This document shows, piece by piece, positions 44,208 to 57,026 of a DNA stretch of 64,000 nucleotides. This DNA comes from Xiphophorus maculatus (taxonomy: Eukaryota; Chordata; Actinopteri; Cyprinodontiformes; Poeciliidae). Location of the stretch: the NCBI RefSeq assembly GCF_002775205.1, contig NC_036455.1, positions 4,316,501-4,380,500 on the forward strand. Direction: 5' to 3'. Made by a program: the position numbers and the translations under genes. Positions within the stretch are counted from its first letter, which is position 1; every line of letters begins with the position of its first letter. The notes below the pieces were generated by a model. The model saw only the letters and a list, made by a program, of their open reading frames with translations, had not been told where the DNA came from and searched no databases.

Positions 44208-47200
44208 TCAGTCGTCATGCGACAGCTTTCTGATTTTGCCCTTATGGCGGTCGATCTCTCTTTGTAGTCGCTCAATCTCCTTTTTATGATGTTCAATCTC
44301 CTCTCCGTGGTGCTTCCTCAGAGCCTCCATCTGCTCCTTCTCCCTCTCCCTGCAAGTAAACAAAATTCAGAGGGTTAAAAGGCTGACCTGGCACATAGGT
44401 TAGTGCAGTTACTGCAAGGATAACCAGTGGCTCACCTGAAGTACCGCTCCTCTTCTGCCGCTTCCCGCTTTCCAAACGCGCCTCCTGCCGACCTCACAGA
44501 TCCTCCACCTCCTCCACCTTTCCCTGCACCTTTGCCCAGCTCACCAAACTGATGGACACAAAAAGCATTCAGTTAAATCATTTGTTTGATTATTTGAGTC
44601 TCACAATCCATAGGGGTTTAATTCTATTACAAATAAAATGTCCCTCTCAGATGAGTAGTTAATATTACCTTTCAAAGAACAAATCTTTTATGCAGTTGAC
44701 ACTTTGTGTTATGGATAAGTTTTTTTAAAACTCAAGTGTTCTCTATTAAAGGGACATTATTATGTATTTTCTAGGGGCATGGTGCCATTTTATAAGTACC
44801 GATGTTACCTTCATTTGTTATAAAAATGCTGTACACATGAAATATGACATAAGAAATTTTATTTTGTAGCTCAACACCCTGAAATTGGGTCTCTGTCTCT
44901 TCAAAAACTCCTGCTTTTTCTGAAACTTCGCCTTCAGGAAGTCATCGCAAGATAACTCCTCTGTTAACCCTTTAACAATGTTTTGCCAGCGTTGCACTGA
45001 GAAGTAGTTTGTACAGTGAGCTCAGCAGATGCCCAATTCCACCAGGTGATTGCTAATCGCTGCTGGCTAGTCTGAAGGAGCTGAGTGGGGAAATTGTGGA
45101 GAAGTGGTGACTTAGAAGCTTGGAAACTGCAGCTTAAAGGAGGAGCTTTGTCTCAAAAGCGGAGCTAGGTCCACTCAGGCATTTTGCACAGCTGAATGGT
45201 TGCCACGGGAGATTAAAAGGATTTCTCAAACATACATTAAAGAATCAAAGCAACACTCTAGATATGTTTATGATTAGGGAATAACATTATAACACAAAGT
45301 AAATCTCAAAAAGGTGGATTTTACATAATACTGCCCCTTTAAAAGTTAGAGTAAGACTTACTTCTGTATTTTTCTAGTGGACTTTTAAACTGTCTTCAGG
45401 TAATCTGTGACTCTTGTCCAACTTTATACCAAAATATTGATTAAAAAATAGAAATTCTCCTCTCTGGCTTAAAAAGAAAAGCTGACCTTCTTTCTCTATT
45501 ATTAATCAGAAGAAACCTGAAAAAAATGGATTATGATGAAGAATAGCTCCCACCTGCAGCTGCTTCTTGTGAACTGTGAGCACAAAAGCTGACCCAGTTT
45601 TTGCTCAACTACTTCAAGTCCTCAGTTGGCTTGAATTGTTGAGAGCATTTACAAATACAATCTTCCCATACCTTGTGCATATTATGAGATTTTAAAAAAT
45701 CAAATTTGTAGTTCAATATGGTCCCAAAATCATCAGAAAAACAATGTCCTTTATAAAGCAGCATGCTTCAAAGCAGTGTGAGAGACTTACATGTGGAGGT
45801 TTGCAGATTAGGCTGGACTCTTGTCTATGCAGCACTTTTTAATAGGCAAGAGAGAAGTACCCCTAAAAAAAGCCATCAATCACCTGGTGCCACAATTATT
45901 TTGCTTTTCCTGCTTTCAAACACCCAGTTTCAAGAAACCTACAAATGCTCCCTGCAGTAATTAGAGAGAAACTATAATAATGATGCATGTGAATGGTCCA
46001 TTTCAACTCACATATGAGGTCTACTGCAGCATTTTTCTGCTGCAGTAGACTATTCTATAATTTTGTTGATTATAGTATGTTAGTTAGCCTCATCAGTGTG
46101 CAAAACGACAAACAAAAGATACAGAGTTTCTCACTTGTAAGCAAGATGCCGTAAACCAGAGTTTCCACGTCTGAGGGTTAATGTTGCCCAGCCTACCAGC
46201 GAATCCAAGAGCAACAACATTTATGGAGCTTTATCATTCTTGTTAATATGGAGCTGATATTCTTCACTACTGCCATATTATTGGACACAACGAAGAATTT
46301 CTGCAAACTCAACCATTCCATTTGTGCAGTGCCTTGAAATAACAATTATTGAAATTTGGTGTAATAAGTAAAACTTAAGTAAAAATTATTTGAATGCTTA
46401 GGCTAACAAAATGTAGCATGAAGAAGAATCAAATCTGTATCTATAAATTATTTTAGTAGATCTTATTGTTAAATCTATGATCCCAGACACCAATTAATAT
46501 TCCTTGTTAAACTAACCAGATAAATCATTTTTTGGGTCATTTTGCATTTCAGTGCACTACTTGCATTGACAACAGCGGACAAATCATTAAAAGCTTTTCA
46601 GACTGAGTGCAACATATGCTGGCCTCTCCTGAGGGCCGAAGTCATGAAGGTGAAGGGAGACAGGTGGACTTTTCACAACCTGTAGCTTGTTACTTCTGCA
46701 GACAGGAGGAGCACTGCTATTTTATATGCAGTGGGCATGCATACAGAACAGTTCTGCACAGTTAGATGTGCTCCAGTGCAGTTTTTTCTGTCTTGGTGGA
46801 TACCTCTTACATTGGCTGCATACATGTTTAAAGTGTGACTTATTTGGTCAAAGTCCAACTTGGTTCTTCCCTCTCCCCCAATCTTAAGATTCATGTCTGA
46901 GTAAACGCAACAGCATGCATTTTGGTCAATAACCATATTTACTTGGTCAAGTTAAAAGTCATTACATTTAAAGCGCGTATGTGTTCCGATAGTTACGGTA
47001 ATGCCTCGACATGAAAACCCCACACTCTGTCTAAATCCGAAGTAAAGCATGCACAGGAGGAAATCCCGTTTTTAAACTGCCTATTTTCCTTTGATTATTT
47101 ATTTAATCTTTCTTTCAAACACATCCTTTTAATAATATGTAAAAAGAACATTTGACTGCAGAAGAGTTGAACATGCAACACTGCCAAATATTAAACCAGA

Positions 47201-47793
47201 CTGTGTACGTTTGCTTGGGGAGGAGCTGCTGGAATGTGTGTCAGAGGTGGGGAGGCTAAACCAAAGCCATGCATGCAGCCTTTACTATTGTTGGTTTTAC
47301 TATATTTAGTAATAAACAAACAGATTTGCATCGATTGCTGACCAAAGTGGCTGTTCAAACACAGTGTGAGAAAACTTGAAGGTACTCTCTACAGAAGATG
47401 CAACAATCGACTGCTGGGCAAACAGGACTGGAGTTATGGATACAAAAACGGCAATCTTAAATAATAATAAACAAAGATAGGAGAGATTGCTCAAATGTTT
47501 TAATTTCATTTTATATTTTTAATGCAAAAGTAATTGGTTTTTACGCACTGGCTAAAAAGTAAAATCCTTGTAAAAAATCTACTTCAAACACTCATGACGC
47601 AAATAATATAACAAGTACAGTGTAAAGCAAGTGTCAAAGCAGCAAATCGACTTTGTTGTCGAGTGACAGGTAAACTAGGCGAGCTAATGCTAACCTCCTG
47701 GAACAAGTTCTCCCCATTTACCTGGTCAGATGACATCCTGATCTGGGTGGCGATGCACCTCTGCAGACTTCCCCTCAGAAACAGTCGCGCCAT
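44208..47793 (-). CDS. atp5if1: Mitochondrial ATP synthase inhibitory factor 1
   Basis: Three exons on the - strand (47722-47793, 44436-44548, 44208-44349) give 108 aa. IF1 blocks ATP hydrolysis by F1Fo ATP synthase in the mitochondrial matrix when pH falls. Seen: a basic, Arg-rich presequence [19 protein letters not shown]; a Gly-rich linker [14 protein letters not shown]; the conserved inhibitory stretch [21 protein letters not shown]; the His-rich [18 protein letters not shown] containing the pH-sensing and dimerisation histidines; and a coiled coil ending KLSHDD (human KHDD). An in-frame ATG 54 bases upstream (MAQVLHLLRR) could extend the presequence; the downstream ATG was chosen from similarity to fish IF1 N-termini. 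A MITE lies in the long intron 2-side region only in the sense that 44750-45338 is within intron 1. Neighbours match human DNAJC8-ATP5IF1 linkage. Confidence 0.95.
44750..45338 (-). mobile_element. TTAA-flanked MITE (piggyBac-like), copy 2
   Basis: Same family as 25694-26231 but in opposite orientation. The ends are AGGGACATTATTATGT and the reverse complement of AGGGGCAGTATTATGT, with TTAA on both sides (44746-44749, 45339-45342). Shared inner segments include TCCTTCAGACTAGCCAGCAG (here as its complement). Lies in atp5if1 intron 1. Confidence 0.8.
46019..46050. repeat. Perfect 13-bp hairpin in atp5if1 intron
   Basis: GTCTACTGCAGCA, loop TTTTTC, TGCTGCAGTAGAC. Confidence 0.95.
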
Positions 47794-47847
47794 GAACCTG
47801 TCAGATACAACTAAATTCCGCCTCAAAAGATGCAAAACCTGGGCCAC

Positions 47848-48414
47848 CTTCCAAACCCAACAACTTCGGGTCAGAAAAGCGGAAATTTGAAGTAAACGTC
47901 TCTAAACTGGGCGTGGAGAAACTCCAACTGAGAGAGGAGCGTGTTTGCTCAGCGCTGCCACCGCATAGCGAGGGGGAGAACTACAGTGGAGGAATTTATG
48001 TTGAAAATGTTGCAAAGATTTGTGTAATGGAGAGCACTTACACACATTTAAATGTACTTAATTATGTTTTAATAATAATAATAAAAAAACCAACACCAAA
48101 TAATACCAAAAAATAAACAACACTGCTTTGTTAATAGATGCATGATTTTAACGAATCAGGTTATTTCCAAACTCAGTTCATTTTTATTTTTCGTTTTGTT
48201 TTGTACTGTGGCTAAATGTAAAACTAGCCACTGTACAGGTGCCTGACCCAACTGTCACTATATTGTATATAATGAACAGCATGATAACATAGCGCCTTGC
48301 AGGAACATGTGACCATAACATCATGGATCATCAAGAAAATAAATAGTGCAGAAAAAAAAATTATACTCCTTGAACTTTTTATAAATTTAATTGTATTTAA
48401 TCGGGTTTATTGCA
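47848..48414. other. atp5if1: atp5if1 upstream region
   Basis: The first 150 bases (to about 47990) are GC-richer and should hold the atp5if1 promoter. The remainder is AT-rich with no gene seen. Confidence 0.4.
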
Positions 48415-48662
48415 GGCTGCACGGTGGTATAGTTGGTAGTTACCCATTGTCTTGTTAAACAAGAAGCTCCTGGGGTCAAATTGCAAGGAGTTTGCATGTT
48501 GTCCCCATGTATGCGTACTCTGTCTTCCTCACACCTTCCAAACACAAGACTGTTAGGCTAATTGGTCTCTGTAAATTATTGTAACATATAAGTGTGTGCA
48601 TGCATGGTTGTTTGTTATGTATGTCTCTGTGTTGCCCTGCCCTGCCATTGGCTGGCAACCTG
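48415..48662 (+). repeat. Teleost SINE/LINE-tail repeat, forward copy
   Basis: Starts GGCTGCACGGTGGTATAGTTGG (tRNA-like head), includes GGAGTTTGCATGTTGTCCCC and TTAGGCTAATTGGTCTCTGT, and ends near GCCATTGGCTGGCAACCTG. This is one of the most frequent repeats in teleosts; the copy is diverged. Confidence 0.8.
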
Positions 48663-48919
48663 TTTTGCAACTTTTAAAGTTTCTAGTTGTGGCACATTCT
48701 TTTTGATTGAAAAGAAAGATTGCACATGCACTGCACTGTAAAGATTGTTTGTTACAAAACCTTTAGAAAATCATTCATGCCTTCCCTTCTGCTTCAAAAA
48801 CATGCATTATTTTGCAGTGGGCGATCTCTTAAAGTCCAAACATCATTTAACCAAATGTGTCAATTTAATGTGGCAAAATGTAAAACTAGCCACTGTACAT
48901 GTTTCTGATTGTCAATTTT

Positions 48920-49075
48920 TTTGATAGCTAAAGTCTACATTCCTCTACAAAGGAGCAGGGAAGATGGACAATACTAAATACTGGAGGAAAACTTGTTAGA
49001 GCCTTTGAGAAAGACAACAGTAAAGAAGTATGAATACTTTAGCAAGGTATTATCTTTTCCTGATGGACACAATTT
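48920..49075 (+). mobile_element. Tc1-like fragment
   Basis: Pieces such as AAACTTGTTAGAGCCTTTGA and AGTATGAATACTTTAGCAAGG resemble the right-hand part of decayed Tc1 elements. Confidence 0.3.
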
Positions 49076-49516
49076 CTGAATATTTTCATAATTGCACATT
49101 CCTTCTAAGTTTGCACAGAGATTTAATTTGAAATAATATTTACATCTCAGGTAAAACAAAGAAATTGACATTTTCTTTCTTCTTTCCAAGCAATAATTTA
49201 GCTTCCGGACCATTGTGGAGGCGATTAAATCTTTTCTATTCACACAGGAAGAATTCCTTCAAATCTAACGCAGATAAGTGGGAAAACAGCCTTCTGTTTC
49301 TTTTCACAGATTTGTCCCTCTGTCTGATGTCATTTTACTGACGTTTGAAGCAATACAAATTATATACGGAGGGTGCTCGTCTCTCAAGTGCTGGATGAGA
49401 CACTCTCAGCACCACAAAGGCAGGCTTCGCACTGCGAGGACAGGAGGTGGGTGTTCAGTACAGATGAGTCATGTTGGAGTTCCATTGATGAAGAGCACCC
49501 CAAAGCCCAACAGAGC

Positions 49517-49726
49517 TCAGCCCAGCACAGAGCCGCATGAGCTCACCATCACTGACGAGCCCGTTTCATCGTCTGAATCCACGGGAGGTGAAGGTCGACG
49601 AGCCAGTGCTGGCGTGGGGTTTTGTGCTGATGACGTGCTGCATTGTGTCATTCTATTGAGCCCAGAGATGACCCTGATGATGTGGAAGCGCTTTGCTGCC
49701 CCACCGTTTTGTGCACCATCCTTGGC
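49517..49726 (-). CDS. Candidate orphan terminal exon
   Basis: On the - strand a strong acceptor (TTCCTTTCTTTATTTACAG) opens a 69-codon frame beginning AKDGAQNGGAAKRFHI, with SSAQNPTPALARRPSPP and VDSDDETGSS, ending CGSVLG-stop. Codon choice looks coding and the region is richer in GC than its surroundings. I do not recognise it and no partner exon was found in the flanking desert. An alternative last exon of a - strand gene such as adgrb2, or a relic exon, are both possible; so is chance. Confidence 0.2.
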   Translation of the reverse strand, partial: AKDGAQNGGAAKRFHIIRVISGLNRMTQCSTSSAQNPTPALARRPSPPVDSDDETGSSVMVSSCGSVLG

Positions 49727-49759
49727 CTGTAAATAAAGAAAGGAGAAACACAAAAGACC

Positions 49760-51580
49760 GAAAGGTTGAAGGCCGGCTTGGGTCTTAGAGATAGAGCGGG
49801 ATAAAAGGACCGGGCAGCTGAAGAAATGCTTGTGCTGTTAGCTTCTTTTCCGACATTTTATTTCTGATTATTGAGTGACATCTTTTTCTCAGATGTGACA
49901 GGAAGCAGCCCAAATGAGGCAGTAGCAGCTCTGCAACAATTGGTGGCAGTGTGCACTTGTGCAAGCAGAGAGCATCTACTGTGAAATGCGTAGAAAGTAA
50001 ACTGAAATATTGACTGTATGTCTATATGTTTAGTCATGCTTTATTCTTGTTGTAAAACCTGCAGCCAAAATGTATTTTGCGTTGTCACACATGCACATCC
50101 AGGTTTGCCATTTTAACTTGTGCAGTCATGATGAAAACATCAAGTTCTTATTACAGTAATCAAATTAAACAATATTGTCCTTCTCTGCCACATATCACAG
50201 AGAGCGTTCTCATTTTGTTACAAAAGCAGATTGATTTTTTTTTCACGTTTGCAGAACATTATGTGCAGAGCGAGAGACCAAACATGAAGACGTGATGTCT
50301 ACATATGAAACAAAATTCCAGATGCATTTGATAAATGCACGGAAATGAGAGAAATATTTCAATTTCAGTTTATTTTGGATGCAAAACAAAAAGACAGTAA
50401 ATGTATAATTTTTGCATAATTTACCTAATGTATAATTGCATATTGTATGTGGCTGCATTAGTTTTACATGTGTTACAATCTGTGTTGTATATCTACTAAA
50501 TAAAGTTTGTTTCTGCAACATTTTTCCATGTTTCTTTGCTCTTCTTTTCTATCCATGACCATATATGGACTTCCGGTCCACCGGATGCACAGCAGCCAGT
50601 TACCTAAATGCTGTCTGAGCTGCGCGCTCAAGTGTTGCAAGAGGAAATTGTATGCTGCCAGCAGCTCTAACCTGAGCAAAGACAGAGTAAGGTCATACAG
50701 ATGAGATAGAGGGGTACAATGCCAAGGTCCTGTTTCATAATTTCTGCCTGCAAGGATGATCATTTAAATAATTTAAAAAGCTTGTTTCTAGCATTTTGAA
50801 TTTAATTTGCATGATTCCATCAGCAGAGCTTTTTATTGCTGCAGGCTTTATAAATTCACATGTTTGTCATGGATAAAGCTTGTAGTCTGCTTTCCTTTGC
50901 CACAGCATCAATAATTTCAAAGAACATCTCAGCAGTCAAACCTGCAGGATAAGAGCAGGCTGATACATTTTGCTCTGTTCAGGACTTTAACACACGTAGA
51001 AAGAGATAATTAGATTGTGCTGGTGTGGAGATCTTGGAATGCATTGTTTCTTAAAATGCATAATTGTAATAATCTTTCAAAATTACACTCTTCACGCATG
51101 GAAATCTGCCATTTAACGCATTTGGATAATCTCAATTGAACATTTTCCACATTGTAAGTGGAGTATTATTTATCCAGCCTGTTTCCTAAAACTATCAGTA
51201 GCCACAGCTGCATGTTTCCTCTGATAATACGAGACCTACATTCGAGGGATTTAATCCAGCAAACTTAATTGCACCAAGATGAATAATTCAGTAAGCATTT
51301 AAATCTGGAGAATAAACCCTGCTCAGTTCTCAACTTGCTTTGCTTCATGTGCGTTCGGCTTTGTCTTTCTCAGGGTCTGCTGGAGCTGAAATACATTGGT
51401 GTTAATAGCTCTCATGAGCTGCCTGTTTGCTGCCTCTGTTACTATGGCAACTACCAGGACTGACAAAGGAGGAGGGGGTCCAGATTCTTTGTGTTCTCTG
51501 CATACAAGGTCTTTTCAATGGAGTTGCAGCTCAGATATTACATGCTGAACCTGCTGACTGTCTGAGAACATTGCAAGTTT
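49760..51580. other. Gene desert between atp5if1 and adgrb2
   Basis: AT-rich DNA; open frames here are short and lack domains or paired splice sites. Nothing recognised. Confidence 0.45.
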
Positions 51581-51589
51581 TTTCGAATC

Positions 51590-52160
51590 ATCCATGACAA
51601 TTACAAAACAGTAAGTGCATTTCTCAAAACAGTTCGTTCAAACGGCAAAATGCCACCGACTACCTGCATAACTAATCTCTTTCTCAAAATCCTTAGTTCA
51701 TTCCTCAAAAGTGAAAATCTGTGTCAGTGAACATGTCAGCAAATCAGAATGACAAGTCTTTCTTTCTTTGTGTACGGAAAAGACAGTCAAATTGATTAGT
51801 GTGTCGTCAACATAACAGTGTACTCTGGTGGGATGTTCGCATGTAAACTATGGCTAAAGTTTTGATGACAAGTTGTCAGTTGTAATTCTGGGAGATCAAT
51901 GGCAAGATTCACATTTAAACTGTAAGGTGTGGACAGAAAACGTCAATATAATACAGAAAGGAAAAGACAGCACTGCAGCAAAAATGGGAACATAAGACAT
52001 CTTCCTTGCAGTGCTGTAAGAATTACAGTCCAGTCGTTCTGTTCCTCCTGACATCAACATTTTATCAACATGACATATGCAATTGAAAATGTAGGAAACA
52101 GCAGAGAATTTCACATCATTACTTGCATGGACGTGCCAAATCTGATGCAACATTTTCAAA
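51590..52160 (-). repeat. Possible DNA-transposon remnant
   Basis: TTTCTCAAAACAGTTCGTTC, AATGACAAGTCTTTCTTTCT and similar short motifs recall ends of an IS630-like fish DNA transposon known to me only from memory. An 11-bp inverted repeat ACAGCACTGCA (51967-51977) / TGCAGTGCTGT (52007-52017) with a 29-base loop lies inside. Confidence 0.3.
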
Positions 52161-52555
52161 AAAAGTGAAAAAACTTTTTGACATGCACGTGACACAATGA
52201 TTTGAAGACTGAACAAGTAGCTTTATTCAACATCTGAGAGACAGACAAACTGAGAAAACTGTAAAAAAGAGAATTTTGCAAAAAAAAAAAATGTAAAGGC
52301 TTTTTACTTTTATAACACATATTTTTGAATCAAAACAGATTTTACTGCAGGTTGTAATCATTTTAAAAAGTTGCATTCATTCTACAGGCACTAACTGCTT
52401 TTACAGATGCATTGTTTTTTTAAAGAAATTATTCATATTGGGAATACCAAAGTAATATTCTATGCGTTCCTTATTATTCTTTCCTGAAAATGCCTCCTAA
52501 ATTGAATATTTTCTCTCAGGTGAATCTCAACCTTTACAGTTATGCTCAGCACACA

Positions 52556-52752
52556 CACCAAACGAGAATTTAGAGAGACCAATTAACCTAACAATCATGT
52601 TTTTGGACTGTGGGAGGAAGCTGGAGTACCTGGAAAGAACCCATGCATGCACAAGGAGAAGATGCAAACTCAATGCAGAAAGACCCCGGGCCGGGAATCG
52701 AACCAAGGACCTTCTTGCTGCAAGGCAACAGTGCTACCTACTGCACAATCCA
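52556..52752 (-). repeat. Teleost SINE/LINE-tail repeat, reverse copy
   Basis: Reverse orientation relative to the copy at 48415: TTTTTGGACTGTGGGAGGAAG, CTGGAGTACCTGGAAAGAAC, CCGGGCCGGGAATCGAACCA and CAAGGCAACAGTGCTACCTA. Better preserved than the other two copies. Confidence 0.85.
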
Positions 52753-52759
52753 CAATTTG

Positions 52760-55700
52760 ACCACTTTGTTCATAAATAAGGTGTCAGACTCTTCATTTAG
52801 ATGACAGAAACTCAGATATGAAAACAAAATTGCTTTGGAGGATTTAACTATTTTAATTAAATGAAATGCTTTGGCAGCTAGGTTTTGCAGGTTGCACTAA
52901 TTGTTTAGAGAAATGCACTAGCTCTTGTGCAAATGTTAATAGTGGCATGAGAAATGTACCAAGGCAACTGAAAAAACCTATAATTTCACCCTCTGATGGA
53001 GAGTACTATTCTCTATGTTACCCATTCATCTAAGGCTCAAACAAATCGGAGGTTCTGTAATCAGATGGTAAGCCAACAAAAGGCCCATAAAACGTATGTA
53101 TGCATATATCTAAATAAAGGAATAACTTAGCTCACTTTCGTTGAAAACAAAACCCTTGTGGGTGCAAGTAACCCAATTCATGTAAATTATATGTCCGTTT
53201 TCCTTCCTGAATGATTTTGCTTTATTTTCAACTTTCATGGCCTAACTATAGGGCGTTCAGGGGATTTCTATGGTGCAAAATATCACTTTAAATTGCATGG
53301 CTAATAATACTGAAGATAGTCATTTGATTCCATAAGGGCAGTCAGCCCATGGGGTTAGCGTACCATGGGAACGAAGTAATGCACAGCAGGATTCCAGCTC
53401 TCAAGAGCATGTCGGCATTTCGGTGTGACGCACAAACACAGCTGTAATCCAACACAGCTGACTTCTTGCCTTTCAGAGAAAGACCCACATAAGAAGGAGG
53501 TCCATTTCTAAATGCACACCGGCGCTTTAGTTCTTCTAATCACTAGGGAAAGTGCAAGAAAATCAAAAGATGTGTGGGCAAAAGAGAATATGCCAGTGTG
53601 AGTATGTATGCATTACTTTTTAAGGTCAGCAAGAGACCACTTATTTTCCTCTGCATCCTCTCTTATCAAGTTTGCACTTGAGTATTTTCTCACAAGATTA
53701 TGTGATTGCCTCAAAGACAAAGAGTTCCTGCATCAGCAATGGACCAGCAGAAGCTTAGGTGTTATAAAGTCTTATTTTTTATTTGTTACACTTTGACAGT
53801 TGAGCTTCATCTAAAACTTGCTGAGCTGGAGATGATAATTTTCAAGTTCATGCTGCTTCGTTCTCCGATTATGCACAGTTTAACAAAAAAGAAAGAAAAA
53901 TGTACCAGCAGCTTAGGTATTGTCAGAAATCTTTAGTAAGGAGCTAACTTTTATTTTTATTGAGTGATAAGTGCTCCTTTAAGACAGTTTCACAAATGCG
54001 CATTAGAAAACTGATGCTACTCATATTGAAATAATGCGTTTGGTCAGGTGAAATCTTCACCCACAGTAAGTTTGTTGACCTTCACAGAGCAAAATATAAA
54101 ATACAGAAACACCTGAATGTCATTGTTGATATTGAAACATTTTGATAATTTTTATGAAAGCAATAAAAGTCAAAAATTTAAATCTCCAGAGGTTCCACAA
54201 CATTAAACTTGCTTGGAATCTCACATTTCCGATTATGATAGACAGAAGATATGGTTTGAACTTCCTCTTTACTCCCACTCTGGATTCAGATCACGTCTTT
54301 TTCAACTTATTATTGATTTGTAGCTATGGTTAAGTTATTATTTGAGTTGTTGTGACATTAACCATTTGCTCCCAGATGTAAACCACCTTGTTGCTATTGG
54401 TCTTTCAAAAAACAAATAAAAGAAATCCCTGAGAATTAGTTCAACATTTTTGCTTGTAGGACAGGGTATGTCACCAGGTAGATTTGAAGTGAATGAGGAG
54501 TAGGTGGTACTTTCCTCCTGCACAGACATGCATGTGGTGCATCTACAGTACATTGCAGCACAGCAAGTTGCCAGGTTGCAGAGATGGTAATTGACAGGTT
54601 AGTCCATTTGCATGTGCAGCCGTAATGTTACTTCCATAATTATTCTGCCTTTCTACTACGTTAGACTTAAAGTCACCTCTTTACATCATGCTAACGACAT
54701 AGTGGGACATGTCTCACTATGTCGGCTTCCTGCTTACTTTTTTGTACACTGTATGGTCTGCAGATAAGATGCTATTCTTTTTTATCATGCATTGGTTTTG
54801 TTGTTCTAATCGTAGTGATTAATCTTGTTTTTCCCCCCAGCCTGATGTTTTTTAGGATCTAATGATGCATTGCTAAAATACCCGATTAAGAGGCCGCTTC
54901 AGTCTTGTTGTTTTCCACCAAGGTGCTAATTAAAATTGGGATTCATGTTGTTTGGGTGTTGAATTGGGAATTGCGTGCACATGTTTCAGTAATGAGGCTT
55001 GGGGATGTCATCAGCTTTGGGATTCAGATTTTGATGTAAACAAACATGCATACAGAGACTGTATGAATTTGCTTATAATTACTGTGACTGCAATTGAATT
55101 AACCCTGGGACTGAAATAAGCAAAATAGCTTGAAATGTGCAAATTTCTTCTATATTTACTGTCAGTGATTTCCACATTTATTGTAGATCTGGTAAAACCC
55201 AAATCTATTATGAGTACTCAGGACTTTCGGTATTTTAAGCTTGGTTTTTAGTCTTTTTCTTGAGTTTTAGATTGACTAAATTCTCTTGTGATCTACTTAG
55301 CTTCTTTGCCTCCTAGTTTCACAAATGACTCTTTACTATGGTTTGCCAAATGCATGTTCTTTTTATTTATGAGGATGAAAATATTTCAGGGATGCAGACA
55401 TAAATTCAAGTGAGACCATCATCCATTTCCCCCCTGCTTTTTAATACCTCTTTGTATTTTCAGCCATTCTGTTCTTTTGCTGGCTGATTGTGACAGTCTG
55501 CACCTCATGACACCAAAGAAACAAAAACGATAGGCGACAAAGCAAAAAAAACTGTAGAATTCTTTCCAACATTAGGTTGCTGATTGTCATCATCATTAGC
55601 AGCCTGTGCCGAGTTTCACATTGACGACTTGTGGTGGGGAAATAAATTAGCACAAAATGTTCAAACAGTCTCCAAAGTTATGCAAACGAAACCAGAGGAA

Positions 55701-57000
55701 AATGGTGTGTGTCATGTGATGATGTGGTAGCTGTGAAAATAAAACGGATGAGGTGAAGCACCATTTTTAATCAGACCGATCTGCTCTCTGATTGACCTCA
55801 TAAAAATGAGCAGAGCTGCTAAAAGGCATCATGTAAATCTCCTTTCTGCTTATGCCTCGCAGCCACATCATGTCTGAATTAAGAAAAAAGGACAAGAAGT
55901 GATTACAGAGAGCAACGAGAGCGGGATCAGACAATATTGAAGGTGAAGCAGGAAAATCTAAGTTTGAGCCAACTCCTAATTTTAGAAACGATTCTGGCCC
56001 TTGTTAATTCTTTATTCTCATTACTCAACATCACAAGTTGTTTCTCTCTTGGTAATGATGTGCCGCCTTTCGAAGGATGGAAATAGAACAGAAGAGAATT
56101 ACACTTTCATCATCTTAAATGACTGCTGTTTTATGCACCTGAAAATAACACCTCTATTTACAGAGCGACATGTTCGCCTCAAGCTTTAATGCTGCTGGAG
56201 TTCAACATCTTACAGTGGCATTTTTTTTGTGTTACTTGAGCATGGAGTTGTGCTTTTAGGTATTAGTTCTTGTACTTTTTGTCTATGTGGATATCACATT
56301 GCATGGGTTATCTGTAGGTAATCTGGCTTTCTTCTCTTGTAGATGTGCATGCATGTTGAGTTAATTAGTTTCTGGAAAGCTACATACTTTTTCCTTTGGT
56401 TATTGCTACTGTCTGTGGAGAAGGAATGCCCATTTCTCAACAAAATATTTAATTATCTGATAAATTGCTATTGGATGGGGAGATGATCAATAGGGTCAGG
56501 GATAACTCTAAGAAATGGGCTTCAGTCATGTGAGACCAAATAATGCAGGTTTTTATGTGCTTCACAATCCTCTCATGTTTAAGGCTATCTCTGTTGCTTG
56601 TGCAGTTCTTTGGCACTTTCTCCTTACACTAAGCTTTTTTGAATTTCTCGGATGGTGCACTCTGCTAGCATTCAGATTCTTTAACAATAACATTTTGTGT
56701 CTTACCCTTCTTGTAGAAGGAGTCAGTGAGTATCAGCATTCATCTGAATGATTCTTCTTGGCCATATCACAAGATTTCTACATTAAAAATGCTGAATTGC
56801 AGCATTATTTACTATCACGTTTTAAGTACTTTGATTTTTGTGTTTTCATTAAAATGCAAGTTTAACTTTTTGATTTAAGTTAAATGAATTAGCCATTCTA
56901 AATTATTGCCATTAACTTGTGAGTCAATTAGACTCTAAAACACAGGTATTTTTTTCTCTTAAGAAGGTTTAAAAATGAAGAAATAATAAAAGGGAAAAAT
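52760..57000. other. Gene desert downstream of adgrb2
   Basis: About 4 kb of AT-rich DNA without recognisable genes or clear repeats. Open frames are short and isolated. Confidence 0.45.
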
Positions 57001-57026
57001 GTTTATATTATTTGATATAGATGTGT

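Noticed and set aside
49278-49736. 152-codon + strand frame in the desert
   Set aside because: Composition is irregular, there is no domain, and the opposite strand shows a better exon-like frame.
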